DNA of 60,916 nucleotides from Bradyrhizobium jicamae (GTDB taxonomy: Bacteria > Pseudomonadota > Alphaproteobacteria > Rhizobiales > Xanthobacteraceae), in NCBI RefSeq assembly GCF_001440395.1, contig NZ_LLXZ01000162.1, positions 1 through 60,916 of the forward strand, read 5' to 3'. A program made the translations under genes and the position numbers. The notes beneath the pieces were generated by a model. The model was not told the DNA's origin and did no database searches. It was given only the letters and a program-made list of their open reading frames with translations. Shown piece after piece: positions 33,012 through 41,894 of the stretch. How positions within the stretch are numbered: the stretch's first letter is position 1; each line of letters starts with the position of its first letter.

Positions 33012-33447
33012 TTGTAGTTTTCCCATCAAAATAGACGCTCTTTGCAAAGATACGTCTCGCCGCATCGAAGATTTAGTGTTCCCGCAGTACCTTAGGTTCA
33101 AATGACGGAGTGCAGTTTCCGCCGGTCGCGGCGGGAAATGGGCACAAGCGGCCCGGGGTGGAATCGATCGTTCACATCGGCACCGTCGCTGCAGCATCTA
33201 GCTTTGCGCCGCGTCGTCTGCAATATCCAATTGTTGGACAGTTGTTGCAAAAATACACGTTAAATATCAGTTGGTTATTTAACGTGCTGAACTCGTCGTC
33301 GATGTCGCCGCAAATTTGGCCGCATTTGCCATGCTTGTCCTGTGCACGCTGCTGCGTTACGCGGCGCCTGTCATCCAAACAAATCCGTCCCGGCAAGGCC
33401 GAAACGCAAATCGGGAACAGGATTTCATGCTGCCGAAATGAAGGAAT
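33012..33447. other. 436-bp intergenic region with an AT-rich dyad
   Basis: The region lies between divergent small secreted-protein genes. No gene is supported. Around 33220-33300 it is unusually AT-rich and carries the long dyad described at 33256-33286. Confidence 0.45.
33256..33286. promoter_or_regulatory. Perfect 11-bp inverted repeat
   Basis: CACGTTAAATA and TATTTAACGTG are exact inverted copies separated by 9 bp, inside an AT-rich island between divergent secreted-protein genes. The spacing (20 bp centre to centre) suits a dimeric regulator bound to adjacent major grooves; a hairpin is also possible. No known consensus is matched. Confidence 0.45.
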
Positions 33448-33687
33448 ATGATGCGCAAATCTCTCCTGGCCCTCACTTTGTTGTCGATCTCGGTCTCGTC
33501 GACCGCCACCTTCGCCCAGCAGCGCAGCGGAACGGCGGAGGAGCAGAAGGCCTGCACGAAGGATGTGCAGAAGTTCTGCCGTCCGGTCATCGATCAGGGC
33601 GATCTGACGATCCTGGCGTGCCTCAAGGAGAATCGGTCCAAGATCAGCCAGGCCTGCAACCAGGTTCTCAAGAACAACGGCCAATAA
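33448..33687 (+). CDS. Small secreted cysteine-rich-repeat protein
   Basis: 79 aa (or 78 from the second ATG, which is better spaced from AAGGA). A signal peptide (MMRKSLLALTLLSISVSSTA..., cleavage near ATFAQ) precedes a mature domain of about 55 aa. The domain has four cysteines in the pattern C-x7-FC...AC-x11-C (KACTKDVQKFC, LACLKENRSKISQAC), matching the cysteine-rich repeat (GLG1/Cys_rich_FGFR) type seen in small periplasmic proteins of rhizobia. The cysteines probably form two disulfides. Function is unknown. Confidence 0.75.
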   Translation: MMRKSLLALTLLSISVSSTATFAQQRSGTAEEQKACTKDVQKFCRPVIDQGDLTILACLKENRSKISQACNQVLKNNGQ

Positions 33688-33765
33688 GACGCTCAAGCGT
33701 CCGTTAACCCCGCGGCACAGCCGTTTCCTGGCTCTATGACGCGCGTCACGGGCGGGGCTAGTCAG

Positions 33766-33807
33766 CCCATATAGCATTGGTTTTGGCTGCGGATTCCCCT
33801 ATATGGG
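33766..33807. promoter_or_regulatory. Dyad in the hpnC upstream region
   Basis: CCCATATAG (33766-33774) and CTATATGGG (33799-33807) are perfect inverted 9-mers separated by 24 bp, in the upstream region of the hopanoid operon. It may be a regulator site; no known consensus is recognised. Confidence 0.35.
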
Positions 33808-33822
33808 GCCCGCAATCACATT

Positions 33823-33848
33823 GCATGCGCCGAAGCATCGGCGCATGC
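33823..33848 (+). other. Strong stem-loop in the hpnC leader
   Basis: GCATGCGCCGA and TCGGCGCATGC form a perfect 11-bp stem with an AGCA loop, ending 31 bp before the hpnC ATG. No T-run follows, so it is not a classical terminator. It could set mRNA stability or translation of the squalene-forming genes. Confidence 0.5.
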
Positions 33849-33879
33849 CGCCAATCCCGATGGATGTAGCCGGTTCCTG

Positions 33880-34758
33880 ATGACCACCGCGAGCGACCTG
33901 CGATCCGGAAAGACCGACCGCGACGAGAATTTTCCGGTCGCGTCGTGGATCATTCATCCGCGCCACCGGGCGCTGATTCTCGCATTCTATAATTTCGTCC
34001 GGACGGCCGACGACATCGCCGATCACGCGGAACTGAGCGCGGACGAGAAGCTGCGCTATCTCGACCTGTTCGAGGCCGAACTGCTGGGCAAGGGCGATAC
34101 GCAGAAGGAAGCGGTGATCCTGCGCCAGGCCCTCGCCGAGCGTTCAATGGCGCCGCGGCACGCGCTCGACGTGCTGGTGGCGTTCCGGATGGACGTCACC
34201 AAGCTGCGTTATGAGAACTGGGACGAGGTCGTTCACTATTGTCGCTATTCGGCCATGCCGGTCGGCCGCTTCATGCTCGACGTCCATGGCGAGAGCACCT
34301 CGACCTGGGCCGCTTCCGACGCGCTGTGCGCGGGCCTGCAGATCAACAACCATTTGCAGGACTGCGGCAAGGATTACAGGAATCTCAACCGCGTTTACCT
34401 GCCGCGCGATGCACTGGCCGCCAGCGGCGCTACTGTCGAGATGCTCGGCGAGGCGAAGTCGCAGCCGGCGCTGCTGCAATGCCTTCATGCGCTGGCGGTG
34501 CGCACCGAAACCCTGCTGAATGAAAGCAAATCGTTGAGTGCTGAAGTGAAGGACTTCCGGCTCGGGCTGGATATTTCCGTGATCCAGACGTTTGCCGACC
34601 AGATCGTCGGCATGCTGAAGGTGCGCGATCCGCTCAGCGAGCGCGTGCATCTGAGCAAGCTGGAGTTGCTCGGCCATACCATCGGCGGCATCACAAGCGA
34701 GATCATCAGCCGCGCGGTGGGGCGCCGCCCGCTCTCGACACCGGCGGCCGGCGCATGA
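33880..34758 (+). CDS. hpnC: Hydroxysqualene synthase
   Basis: 292 aa squalene/phytoene synthase-fold protein. The two substrate-Mg2+ motifs are RTADDIADH (about 45-53) and QDCGKDYRN (about 160-168). HpnC converts the presqualene diphosphate made by HpnD to hydroxysqualene, which HpnE reduces to squalene; the three enzymes replace a single squalene synthase. It is the first gene of the operon and overlaps hpnD by 4 bp (ATGA). The ribosome site is weak. Order hpnC-hpnD-hpnE-shc-hpnG is the standard rhizobial arrangement. Confidence 0.95.
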   Translation: MTTASDLRSGKTDRDENFPVASWIIHPRHRALILAFYNFVRTADDIADHAELSADEKLRYLDLFEAELLGKGDTQKEAVILRQALAERSMAPRHALDVLVAFRMDVTKLRYENWDEVVHYCRYSAMPVGRFMLDVHGESTSTWAASDALCAGLQINNHLQDCGKDYRNLNRVYLPRDALAASGATVEMLGEAKSQPALLQCLHALAVRTETLLNESKSLSAEVKDFRLGLDISVIQTFADQIVGMLKVRDPLSERVHLSKLELLGHTIGGITSEIISRAVGRRPLSTPAAGA

Positions 34759-35594
34759 CGGTGCAGACGGCGGCGGCCAACGCAGATTACGGCACCGCCG
34801 CGTCCGGCAGTTCGTTCTATGCCGCGATGCGCATCCTGCCGCGCGACCAGCGCGAGGCGATGTTCCAGATCTACAGCTTCTGCCGGCAGGTCGATGACAT
34901 CGCCGACTCCCACGAGCCGCGGCCCGAGCGGCTGGCTGCGCTTCAGCAATGGCGCAACGACGTCGACGCCCTCTATCAGGGCCATCCGCCGCCGCGCCTG
35001 CAGGATTATGCCGCATCCGTCAAAACTTTCGGCCTCAAGCGCGAGGATTTCCTCGCCATCGTCGACGGCATGGAAATGGACGTGCCGCAGGATATCCGCG
35101 CGCCCGACCTTGCCACGCTCGATCTCTATTGTGACCGCGTCGCCAGTGCTGTCGGACGCCTGTCGGTTCGCGTGTTCGGCCTGCCAGAGGAAGACGGCAT
35201 CCTGCTCGCCCACCATCTCGGCCGCGCGCTGCAATTGACCAACATCCTGCGCGACATCGATGAAGACGCCGGCCTCGGCCGTCTCTACTTGCCGCGCGAA
35301 AGCCTGCTGCTTGCCGGCATCACCACCGACGATCCGCAGCGCGTGACCGTCGATCGCGCATTGCCGAAAGTTTGCCTGGCGCTGGCCGAGCGCGCGAAAA
35401 AGCATTTCGAGAAAGCCGACGAGATCATGCAACGCAATTCGCGGCGCGTCGTGCGCGCGCCGCGGATCATGTCGAAATATTACCGCGTGATTCTGGACCT
35501 GTTGCTGGCAAGGGGCTTTGCCGTCCCGCGCGAGCCGGTCCGCGTCCACAAATGGGCGAAGATTGCCATCCTTCTCCGTTACGCGATCATCTGA
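34755..35594 (+). CDS. hpnD: Presqualene diphosphate synthase
   Basis: 279 aa with the isoprenoid synthase motifs CRQVDDIADSHE (about 40-50) and NILRDIDEDAGLGRLYLPRE (about 163-182). It joins two farnesyl diphosphates into presqualene diphosphate. The start overlaps hpnC's stop, and its own TGA shares one base with the hpnE ATG (TGATG), so all three are translationally coupled. Confidence 0.95.
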   Translation: MTVQTAAANADYGTAASGSSFYAAMRILPRDQREAMFQIYSFCRQVDDIADSHEPRPERLAALQQWRNDVDALYQGHPPPRLQDYAASVKTFGLKREDFLAIVDGMEMDVPQDIRAPDLATLDLYCDRVASAVGRLSVRVFGLPEEDGILLAHHLGRALQLTNILRDIDEDAGLGRLYLPRESLLLAGITTDDPQRVTVDRALPKVCLALAERAKKHFEKADEIMQRNSRRVVRAPRIMSKYYRVILDLLLARGFAVPREPVRVHKWAKIAILLRYAII

Positions 35595-36847
35595 TGCAGA
35601 AAAACGCTCATATCATCGGCGCCGGCATTTCCGGCCTTTCGGCAGCCGTGCGGCTCGCCAACGCCAATTACCGTGTGCATGTCCACGAGGCCACGCAACA
35701 GACCGGCGGCCGCTGCCGTTCCTATTTCGACGCGGCTACCAATCTCACCATCGATAACGGCAACCATCTGTTGTTATCAGGCAATAGCCATGCCCGGGCC
35801 TATGCCAGGTCGATCGGCACCGAGGCGGGGCTGGTCGGGCCGAAGCTGGCGCAGTTTCCGTTCGCCGACATCTCAACAGGCCAGCGCTGGCTGCTCGATC
35901 TCGGTGAGGGCAAACTGCCGCTGTGGGTGTTCGATGAGGCGCGCCGCGTCCCCGATACCGGGCTGCGCGACTATCTCGCCTTGATGCCGCTGATCTGGGC
36001 GGGCACCGGCAAGCTGGTCGGTGACACCATCCCCTGCAAGGGCACGCTGTACGACCGGCTGGTACAGCCGCTGCTGCTGGCCGCGCTCAATGTCGATCCG
36101 CCCGAAGGCTCGGCGGGCCTCGCTGGTGCGATCGTGCGGGAAACGCTGCTGGCGGGCGGGCAGGCGTGCCGGCCGCTGATCGCGCGCGATGGCCTCAGCG
36201 CGGTGCTGGTCGAACCCGCGATCAAGCTGCTGCAGGACAAGGGCGCCTCGGTTCAGCTCGGCCATGAGCTGCGCGAGTTCGCGCTAGCCGGCAACGCCGT
36301 CGGCGAACTGAAATTCGGCAGCGACACCGTTGCGCTCGGCCCCGACGATGTCGTGGTGCTCGCGGTGCCGCCGCGCTCCGCAGCATCGCTGCTGCCGGGC
36401 CTGAAGACGCCGACAAAATTCCGCGCCATCGTCAATGCGCATTTCCGCTACGATCCGCCGAAGGATGCGGCGCCGATCCTCGGCGTCGTCGGTGGTCTCG
36501 TTGAATGGCTGTTCGCGTTCCCGCAGCGGCTGTCGGTCACCATCAGCAATGGCGACCGGCTGGTCGACATGCCGCGCGAAGAGCTCGCGCTGGCGATCTG
36601 GCGCGACGTCTGCAAGGCCGCCGGCCTGCCGGCCGAATTGCCGCTGCCGCCCTGGCAGATCGTGCGTGAACGACGTGCTACGTTCGAGGCGACGCCGGAG
36701 CAGAATGCGCTGCGGCCGGGGGCGGTGACCTCATTCAAAAACCTGTTTCTCGCCGGCGACTGGACCGATACCGGCCTGCCGGCAACCATCGAGGGATCGG
36801 TGCGGTCGGGTGACCGCGCCGCCGATCTGGTCCTGGCGAGGTCTTGA
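35594..36847 (+). CDS. hpnE: Hydroxysqualene dehydroxylase
   Basis: 417 aa flavoprotein of the amine-oxidase/phytoene-desaturase fold. It begins with the FAD-binding motif HIIGAGISGLSAAVRLA, the acidic strand end HVHEATQQ and the GGRCRS signature; the C-terminal FAD segment is LFLAGDWTDTGLPATIEGSV. HpnE reductively removes the hydroxyl of hydroxysqualene to give squalene. The start was set at ATG 35594, which overlaps hpnD's stop. A longer in-frame reading upstream would lie inside hpnD. Confidence 0.94.
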   Translation: MQKNAHIIGAGISGLSAAVRLANANYRVHVHEATQQTGGRCRSYFDAATNLTIDNGNHLLLSGNSHARAYARSIGTEAGLVGPKLAQFPFADISTGQRWLLDLGEGKLPLWVFDEARRVPDTGLRDYLALMPLIWAGTGKLVGDTIPCKGTLYDRLVQPLLLAALNVDPPEGSAGLAGAIVRETLLAGGQACRPLIARDGLSAVLVEPAIKLLQDKGASVQLGHELREFALAGNAVGELKFGSDTVALGPDDVVVLAVPPRSAASLLPGLKTPTKFRAIVNAHFRYDPPKDAAPILGVVGGLVEWLFAFPQRLSVTISNGDRLVDMPREELALAIWRDVCKAAGLPAELPLPPWQIVRERRATFEATPEQNALRPGAVTSFKNLFLAGDWTDTGLPATIEGSVRSGDRAADLVLARS

Positions 36848-36900
36848 GGCCCGGCCGGACGTGCGTGACCGGCTTCACAGAGCCCGTCGCGAATATAGGG

Positions 36901-38892
36901 ATGTATAGCGAAATGCTTGCCATCGACAAAACCATCGCCGCCGACCCCGTCGCGCCAGTCGATCCCGTCGCGCTGGAGAAGAGCATCTCTTCCGCGACCG
37001 AAGCGCTGCTCGGCTATCGGCAATCCGACGGGCACTGGGTGTTCGAGCTGGAAGCCGACAGCACGATCCCTTCCGAATATGTCCTGCTGCGCCACTATCT
37101 CGCCGAGCCCGTCGACAGCGAGCTCGAGGCCAAGATCGCCAACTATCTGCGCCGCACGCAAGGCAATCATGGCGGCTGGGCGCTGGTGCAGGACGGCCCG
37201 TTCGACATGAGCGCCAGCGTCAAATCCTATTTCGCGCTGAAGATGATCGGCGATTCCGTCGATGCGCCGCATATGGTGCGCGCGCGCGAAGCGATCCGCA
37301 GCCGCGGCGGCGCCGCGGGCAGCAACGTCTTCACGCGATTCCTGCTCGCTTTCTACGGCGTGCTGAGCTGGCGCGCGGTGCCGGTGCTGCCGATCGAGAT
37401 CATGCTGCTGCCGATGTGGTCGCCGTTCCACCTCAACAAGATTTCCTACTGGGCGCGCACCACGATCGTCCCGCTGATGGTGCTGGCGGCGCTGAAGCCG
37501 GTGGCGAGGAATCCGAAGGGCGTCGGCATCGACGAACTGTTCCTGCAGGATCCCAAATCGGTCGGCATGAACAAGAAGGCGCCGCATCAGAGCTGGGGTT
37601 GGTACGCCCTGTTCAGCACGCTCGACAAGATCCTGCGCGTCGTCGAGCCGCTATTTCCGAAGAAGCTGCGCCAGCGCGCGATCGACGCCGCGCTCGCGTT
37701 CACCGAGGAGCGGCTGAACGGCGAAGACGGCATGGGCGCAATCTATCCGCCGATGGCCAACATCGTCATGATGTACGACGCGCTCGGCAAGGGACCGGAC
37801 TTTCCGCCACGCGCGATCACCCGCAAGGGTATCGACAAGCTGCTCGTGATCGGCGAGCACGAGGCCTATTGCCAGCCCTGCGTCTCGCCGGTGTGGGACA
37901 CCGCGCTGACCTGCCACGCGCTGGCGGAGGTCGGCGGTGAAGATACGCTCAAGAAGATGGAGCAGGGCCTCGACTGGCTGAAGCCGCGGCAGGTGCTCGA
38001 CCTCAAGGGCGACTGGGCGGCGAAGGCGCCCGACGTGCGCCCCGGCGGCTGGGCGTTCCAGTACAACAACGCTCACTATCCAGACCTCGACGACACCGCC
38101 GTGGTGGTGATGGCGATGGACCGGACGCGCCGTCAGTCCGGCAGCAAGGAATATGATGAGGCAATTGCGCGCGGCCGCGAGTGGATCGAGGGACTGCAGA
38201 GCCGCGATGGCGGCTGGGCCGCCTTCGACGTCAACAATCTCGAATACTACCTGAACAACATCCCGTTCTCCGATCACGGCGCGCTGCTCGATCCGCCGAC
38301 CGAGGACGTCACCGCGCGCTGCATCTCGATGCTGGCGCAGCTCGGCGAGACCGCCGAGACCAGCAAGTCTGTCGCGGACGGAATCGCCTATCTGCGCCGT
38401 ACCCAGCTTGCGGAAGGCTCATGGTACGGCCGCTGGGGTCTCAATTACATCTACGGGACCTGGTCGGTGCTCTGTGCACTAAATGTCGCAGGTATCGACC
38501 ACCTGGATCCGATGATGCGCAAAGCTGTGGACTGGCTGGTTTCGATCCAGAACAGCGATGGCGGCTGGGGCGAGGATGCCGTCAGCTACCGACTCGATTA
38601 CAAGGGATACGAGAAGGCCCCATCGACTTCCTCGCAAACGGCATGGGCCTTGCTTGCATTGATGGCGGCCGGAGAGGTGGAGAACCCGGCTGTCGTGCGC
38701 GGCGTGGAGTACCTAAAAGCCACACAGACCGAGAAAGGGCTTTGGGACGAGGCGCGTTACACGGCTACAGGCTTTCCGCGGGTGTTTTACTTGCGGTATC
38801 ATGGTTACTCGAAATTCTTTCCGCTCTGGGCGCTGGCGCGGTATCGGAATTTGAGAAGCACCAACAGCAGGGTGGTAGGGGTCGGGATGTGA
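36901..38892 (+). CDS. shc: Squalene-hopene cyclase
   Basis: 663 aa, the usual size; ATG 36913 is an alternative start. It has the catalytic acid motif DLDD at about 395-398 (HYPDLDDTAVV, the DXDD of squalene cyclases) and repeated QW motifs (QGNHGGWAL, QSRDGGWAAFD, QNSDGGWGEDA, QTEKGLWDEA). Shc is a monotopic membrane protein that cyclises squalene to hopene and diplopterol. It follows hpnE by 53 bp and shares 4 bp with hpnG (GTGA). Gene symbols shc and hpnF are both in use. Confidence 0.97.
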   Translation: MYSEMLAIDKTIAADPVAPVDPVALEKSISSATEALLGYRQSDGHWVFELEADSTIPSEYVLLRHYLAEPVDSELEAKIANYLRRTQGNHGGWALVQDGPFDMSASVKSYFALKMIGDSVDAPHMVRAREAIRSRGGAAGSNVFTRFLLAFYGVLSWRAVPVLPIEIMLLPMWSPFHLNKISYWARTTIVPLMVLAALKPVARNPKGVGIDELFLQDPKSVGMNKKAPHQSWGWYALFSTLDKILRVVEPLFPKKLRQRAIDAALAFTEERLNGEDGMGAIYPPMANIVMMYDALGKGPDFPPRAITRKGIDKLLVIGEHEAYCQPCVSPVWDTALTCHALAEVGGEDTLKKMEQGLDWLKPRQVLDLKGDWAAKAPDVRPGGWAFQYNNAHYPDLDDTAVVVMAMDRTRRQSGSKEYDEAIARGREWIEGLQSRDGGWAAFDVNNLEYYLNNIPFSDHGALLDPPTEDVTARCISMLAQLGETAETSKSVADGIAYLRRTQLAEGSWYGRWGLNYIYGTWSVLCALNVAGIDHLDPMMRKAVDWLVSIQNSDGGWGEDAVSYRLDYKGYEKAPSTSSQTAWALLALMAAGEVENPAVVRGVEYLKATQTEKGLWDEARYTATGFPRVFYLRYHGYSKFFPLWALARYRNLRSTNSRVVGVGM

Positions 38893-39635
38893 CTTGGGGG
38901 GCGGGGGCCGCCGCGATTGCGGACAATCAGGTTGATCGTGATTCGATCGATCCGCGGCCGGTTTTGATTGTTACAGGATTGGTGCAGGAAGCCCGCATCG
39001 CGGCCGGGCCCGGCATGATTGTCATCTGCAGCTCCAGCGATCCGCAGCAATTGCGCGCGCTGCTGGCAACGCTCGATTCTACCACTTTCAGGGGTGTCAT
39101 TTCGTTCGGCGTGGCCGGCGGGCTGGACCCGTCGCTGAAGTCCGGCGACGTGGTGGTGGCGACCGAGGTTCTGGCCGGCGATACCCGTTTTCTGGCTGGT
39201 CTGGCGCTGAACGAGGAAATGATCGCGCGTGCGGCACTTCGTCGCCGGCGCGTCGTTCGCGGCGTTCTTTCAGGCGTGGAACAGGTGATCGCGGCGACGG
39301 CCTGCAAGGCCGCGCTGCATTCGGAGACGGGCGCGGCGGCGGTCGATATGGAGAGCCATATTGCCGCAGCCTATGCAGCCGAGGCCGGCTTGCCGTTCGC
39401 GGCGCTGCGCGTCATCTCCGATCCGGCCAGCCGTGCGCTTCCGGCGATCGCCAAGAACGCGATCAAGCCGAACGGCGATATCGACCTCGGCAAGGTGCTG
39501 CGCGGCGTGGCGCGCGATCCGAAGTCGCTCCGCGCACTGGTCTCCACGGGACTGGATTTCAATCGCGCGCTGCGCTCGCTTCGCGGCTGCAGGGGTTTTC
39601 TGCATGGCGAGAGCCCTGCCATGGCGGAGGCCTGA
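38889..39635 (+). CDS. hpnG: Adenosylhopane nucleosidase/phosphorylase
   Basis: 248 aa from a GTG that overlaps the cyclase stop; longer readings upstream lie inside shc. It is a nucleoside phosphorylase-fold protein with FGVAGGLDPSLKSGDVVVATEV (about 77-98) and the ribose-contacting AAVDMESHIAAAYA (about 152-165). HpnG removes adenine from adenosylhopane, giving ribosyl- or phosphoribosylhopane for side-chain maturation. It is the last gene of the plus-strand hpn operon and faces hpnH across a perfect bidirectional terminator. Confidence 0.92.
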   Translation: MTWGAGAAAIADNQVDRDSIDPRPVLIVTGLVQEARIAAGPGMIVICSSSDPQQLRALLATLDSTTFRGVISFGVAGGLDPSLKSGDVVVATEVLAGDTRFLAGLALNEEMIARAALRRRRVVRGVLSGVEQVIAATACKAALHSETGAAAVDMESHIAAAYAAEAGLPFAALRVISDPASRALPAIAKNAIKPNGDIDLGKVLRGVARDPKSLRALVSTGLDFNRALRSLRGCRGFLHGESPAMAEA

Positions 39636-39688
39636 TCCGCTCAGCGGCACCGGGCTTCGGGAATTCGAACGGCGTCAAACAAAAAGAA

Positions 39689-39720
39689 AGGGCCTCGGTT
39701 CGTTCAGGAACCGAGGCCCT
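39689..39720. terminator. Perfect bidirectional terminator between hpnG and hpnH
   Basis: AGGGCCTCGGTTC and GAACCGAGGCCCT form a perfect 13-bp stem with a 6-nt loop. Plus-strand reading continues into CATCTTTTC, minus-strand into TTCTTTTTGTTT, so it can terminate both converging transcripts. Confidence 0.85.
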
Positions 39721-39740
39721 CATCTTTTCGCTCATCCCGT

Positions 39741-40901
39741 TCAGGCGGCGGTCGAAGCCTTTTCCTGCTGCTTGGCAGCGGCGGCAGCCGCTTCGTCGCG
39801 GCGGATTTCCGAAAGCTTCTTCTGCACCTGTTCGGAGAAGATGTACTGCGCCGGGCGCTGCTTGGAGAGATCGATCTCGGGCGCCATCGGACCGGTGGTG
39901 CGGATGCCCTTGAGCGCCACCCACATGGCCTTGAGCGGGTTGTTGAGCGCCGCGGTGGCGGCAGTCGGCTCGTAGCCGCAATGCGCCATGCAATCGGCGC
40001 ACTTTTCGTAGCGGCCGGTGCCGTAGGAATCCCAGTCCGTGGTCTCCATCAGCTCCTTGAAGGTCTTGGTGTAGCCTTCACCGAGCAGATAGCAGGGCTT
40101 CTGCCAGCCGAAGATGTTGCGCGCCGGCATGCCCCAAGGCGTGCATTCGTAGCTCTGGTTGCCGGCGAGGAAGTCGAGGAACAGGCCGGAATGCATGAAG
40201 TTCCACTTCTTGCCCTTGCCGAGCGCAAAGACGTCGCGGAACAGCTTCTTGGTCTTGGTGCGGTTGAGGAAGTGCTCCTGGTCAGGTGCGCGCTCATAAG
40301 CGTAGCCCGGCGACATCGAGACGCCGACACCGAGCTCGGTCGTGAGGTCGAGGAACTTGGCGATCTCTTCCGCCGGATGGCCATCGAAGATCGTGGCGTT
40401 GACGTTGACGGTGAAGCCGCGCGCTTTCGCGGCCTTGATCGCGGACACCGCGCGGTCGAACACGCCCTTCTGCGACACCGCCTTGTCGTGGTGGTCCTTC
40501 AGGCCGTCGAGATGCACCGAGAAGAACAGGTAGGGCGAGGGCTCGAACAGATCGAGCTTCTTTTCCAGAAGCAGCGCGTTGGTGCAGAGCGAGACGAACT
40601 TCTTGCGCTCGACCAGGCCGCGCACGATCTCGCCGATCTCCTTGTGGATCAGAGGTTCCCCGCCGGGGATCGCCACCATCGGCGCGCCGCATTCGTCGGC
40701 CGCGTCCCAGCATTCCTGCGCGGTCATGCGGCGGTTGAGGATCGCATCGGGATAATCGATCTTGCCGCAGCCGACACAGGCGAGGTTGCAGCGGAACAGC
40801 GGCTCCAGCATCAGCACGAGCGGATAACGCTTCCGGCCAAGCAGCTTCTGCTTCATCAGATAGCCGCCGATACGCATTTCCTTGAAGAACGGTATTGCCA
40901 T
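39741..40901 (-). CDS. hpnH: Adenosylhopane synthase, radical SAM
   Basis: 386 aa. The radical SAM cluster motif CX3CX2C is at Cys38, Cys42 and Cys45 (RCNLACVGCGKIDYP), followed by GGEPLIHKEIGEIVRG and a C-terminal DUF3463-type region with further cysteines (CTPWGMP, YEKCADCMAHCGYEP). The C-terminal tail is Ala/Lys-rich. HpnH couples a 5'-deoxyadenosyl radical to hopene to form adenosylhopane, the precursor of C35 hopanoids, and HpnG then acts on the product. It is transcribed with ispH, 66 bp upstream. Confidence 0.95.
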   Translation of the reverse strand: MAIPFFKEMRIGGYLMKQKLLGRKRYPLVLMLEPLFRCNLACVGCGKIDYPDAILNRRMTAQECWDAADECGAPMVAIPGGEPLIHKEIGEIVRGLVERKKFVSLCTNALLLEKKLDLFEPSPYLFFSVHLDGLKDHHDKAVSQKGVFDRAVSAIKAAKARGFTVNVNATIFDGHPAEEIAKFLDLTTELGVGVSMSPGYAYERAPDQEHFLNRTKTKKLFRDVFALGKGKKWNFMHSGLFLDFLAGNQSYECTPWGMPARNIFGWQKPCYLLGEGYTKTFKELMETTDWDSYGTGRYEKCADCMAHCGYEPTAATAALNNPLKAMWVALKGIRTTGPMAPEIDLSKQRPAQYIFSEQVQKKLSEIRRDEAAAAAAKQQEKASTAA

Positions 40902-40926
40902 TTCGGAGATTTCTTTCTGAACTTGC

Positions 40927-40949
40927 AGTCTGGGCTGGGGGCCCAGACT
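40927..40949 (-). other. Hairpin in the ispH-hpnH spacer
   Basis: AGTCTGGGC and GCCCAGACT form a perfect 9-bp stem with a 5-nt loop in the 66-bp gap between ispH and hpnH. No T-run follows in the minus direction. It could limit read-through or protect the hpnH mRNA end, allowing different levels of the two enzymes. Confidence 0.5.
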
Positions 40950-40967
40950 TGGAACTTTTGAAGTGGA

Positions 40968-41894
40968 TCAGCCCGCAGTCAGTTCGGCTGGAAGCCGGAA
41001 TTCGATGTTCTCCTCCCGGCCGGGAAGCACCGATACCTTGACGGGTCCGATACGCCTCAAAGCCTCGATCACGTCGTCTACCAAAACTTCGGGCGCCGAT
41101 GCGCCCGCCGTAATGCCGACCGCTTTTGCATCCTTCAGCCAATCGGGATTCAACTCGCTCCCGTCGGCAATGAGATAACTCGCGACCCCGACCTCGGTGC
41201 CGATCTCGCGCAGCCTGTTTGAGTTGGAACTGTTGGCGGCCCCCACCACCAAGATGACGTCCACCAGCTTGCTCAGGTCCCTTACCGCAGATTGGCGGTT
41301 CTGTGTCGCATAGCAGATATCCCGGATGTCGGGGCCTTGAATATCTGTAAATTTGGCTTGAAGGGCCGCGATTATGTCCTTTGTGTCGTCCACGCTGAGG
41401 GTGGTCTGGGTGATATAGGCCACCGGGGCGTCGGTCGGCAGGGTCAGCGCCGCCACCTCGTCCACGTTCTGGACCAGCAGAACCGGGCCTGGAACCTGGC
41501 CCATGGTTCCCTCGACCTCGGGGTGGCCGGCATGCCCGATCAGGACCAGGGTCCGGCCCTTGGACATGTACCGTTTGCCCTGATTATGGACCTTGGTGAC
41601 CAGCGGGCAGGTGGCATTGAGGACAGGCAGGCCGCGCGCGGCCGCCTCTTCCTCGACCGTCCGCGCGACGCCGTGGGCGCTGAAGACGGTTACCGCACGC
41701 GGCGGAACCTCCGACAGGTCCTCGACGAAGATCGCGCCCTTGGCCTTCAGGCTTTCGACCACGTACTTGTTGTGCACGATCTCATGCCGGACATAGACCG
41801 GCGGACCGTACTTTTCGAGCGCACGCTCAACGATTTCGATGGCACGCACGACGCCCGCACAAAATCCGCGGGGCTGCGCTAGATACACTTCCAT
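40968..41894 (-). CDS. ispH: 4-hydroxy-3-methylbut-2-enyl diphosphate reductase
   Basis: 308 aa from ATG 41894, matching the family start MEVYLAQPRGFCAGV; an in-frame ATG 54 bp upstream would add an unlikely extension. The three iron-sulfur cysteines are in GFCAGV, NATCPLV and DICYATQNRQ; conserved HEIVHN, SAHGV and TAGASAPE are present. IspH makes IPP and DMAPP in the MEP pathway, supplying the farnesyl diphosphate used by HpnD and HpnC. Its place next to hpnH suggests a copy dedicated to, or co-regulated with, hopanoid synthesis. Confidence 0.95.
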   Translation of the reverse strand: MEVYLAQPRGFCAGVVRAIEIVERALEKYGPPVYVRHEIVHNKYVVESLKAKGAIFVEDLSEVPPRAVTVFSAHGVARTVEEEAAARGLPVLNATCPLVTKVHNQGKRYMSKGRTLVLIGHAGHPEVEGTMGQVPGPVLLVQNVDEVAALTLPTDAPVAYITQTTLSVDDTKDIIAALQAKFTDIQGPDIRDICYATQNRQSAVRDLSKLVDVILVVGAANSSNSNRLREIGTEVGVASYLIADGSELNPDWLKDAKAVGITAGASAPEVLVDDVIEALRRIGPVKVSVLPGREENIEFRLPAELTAG

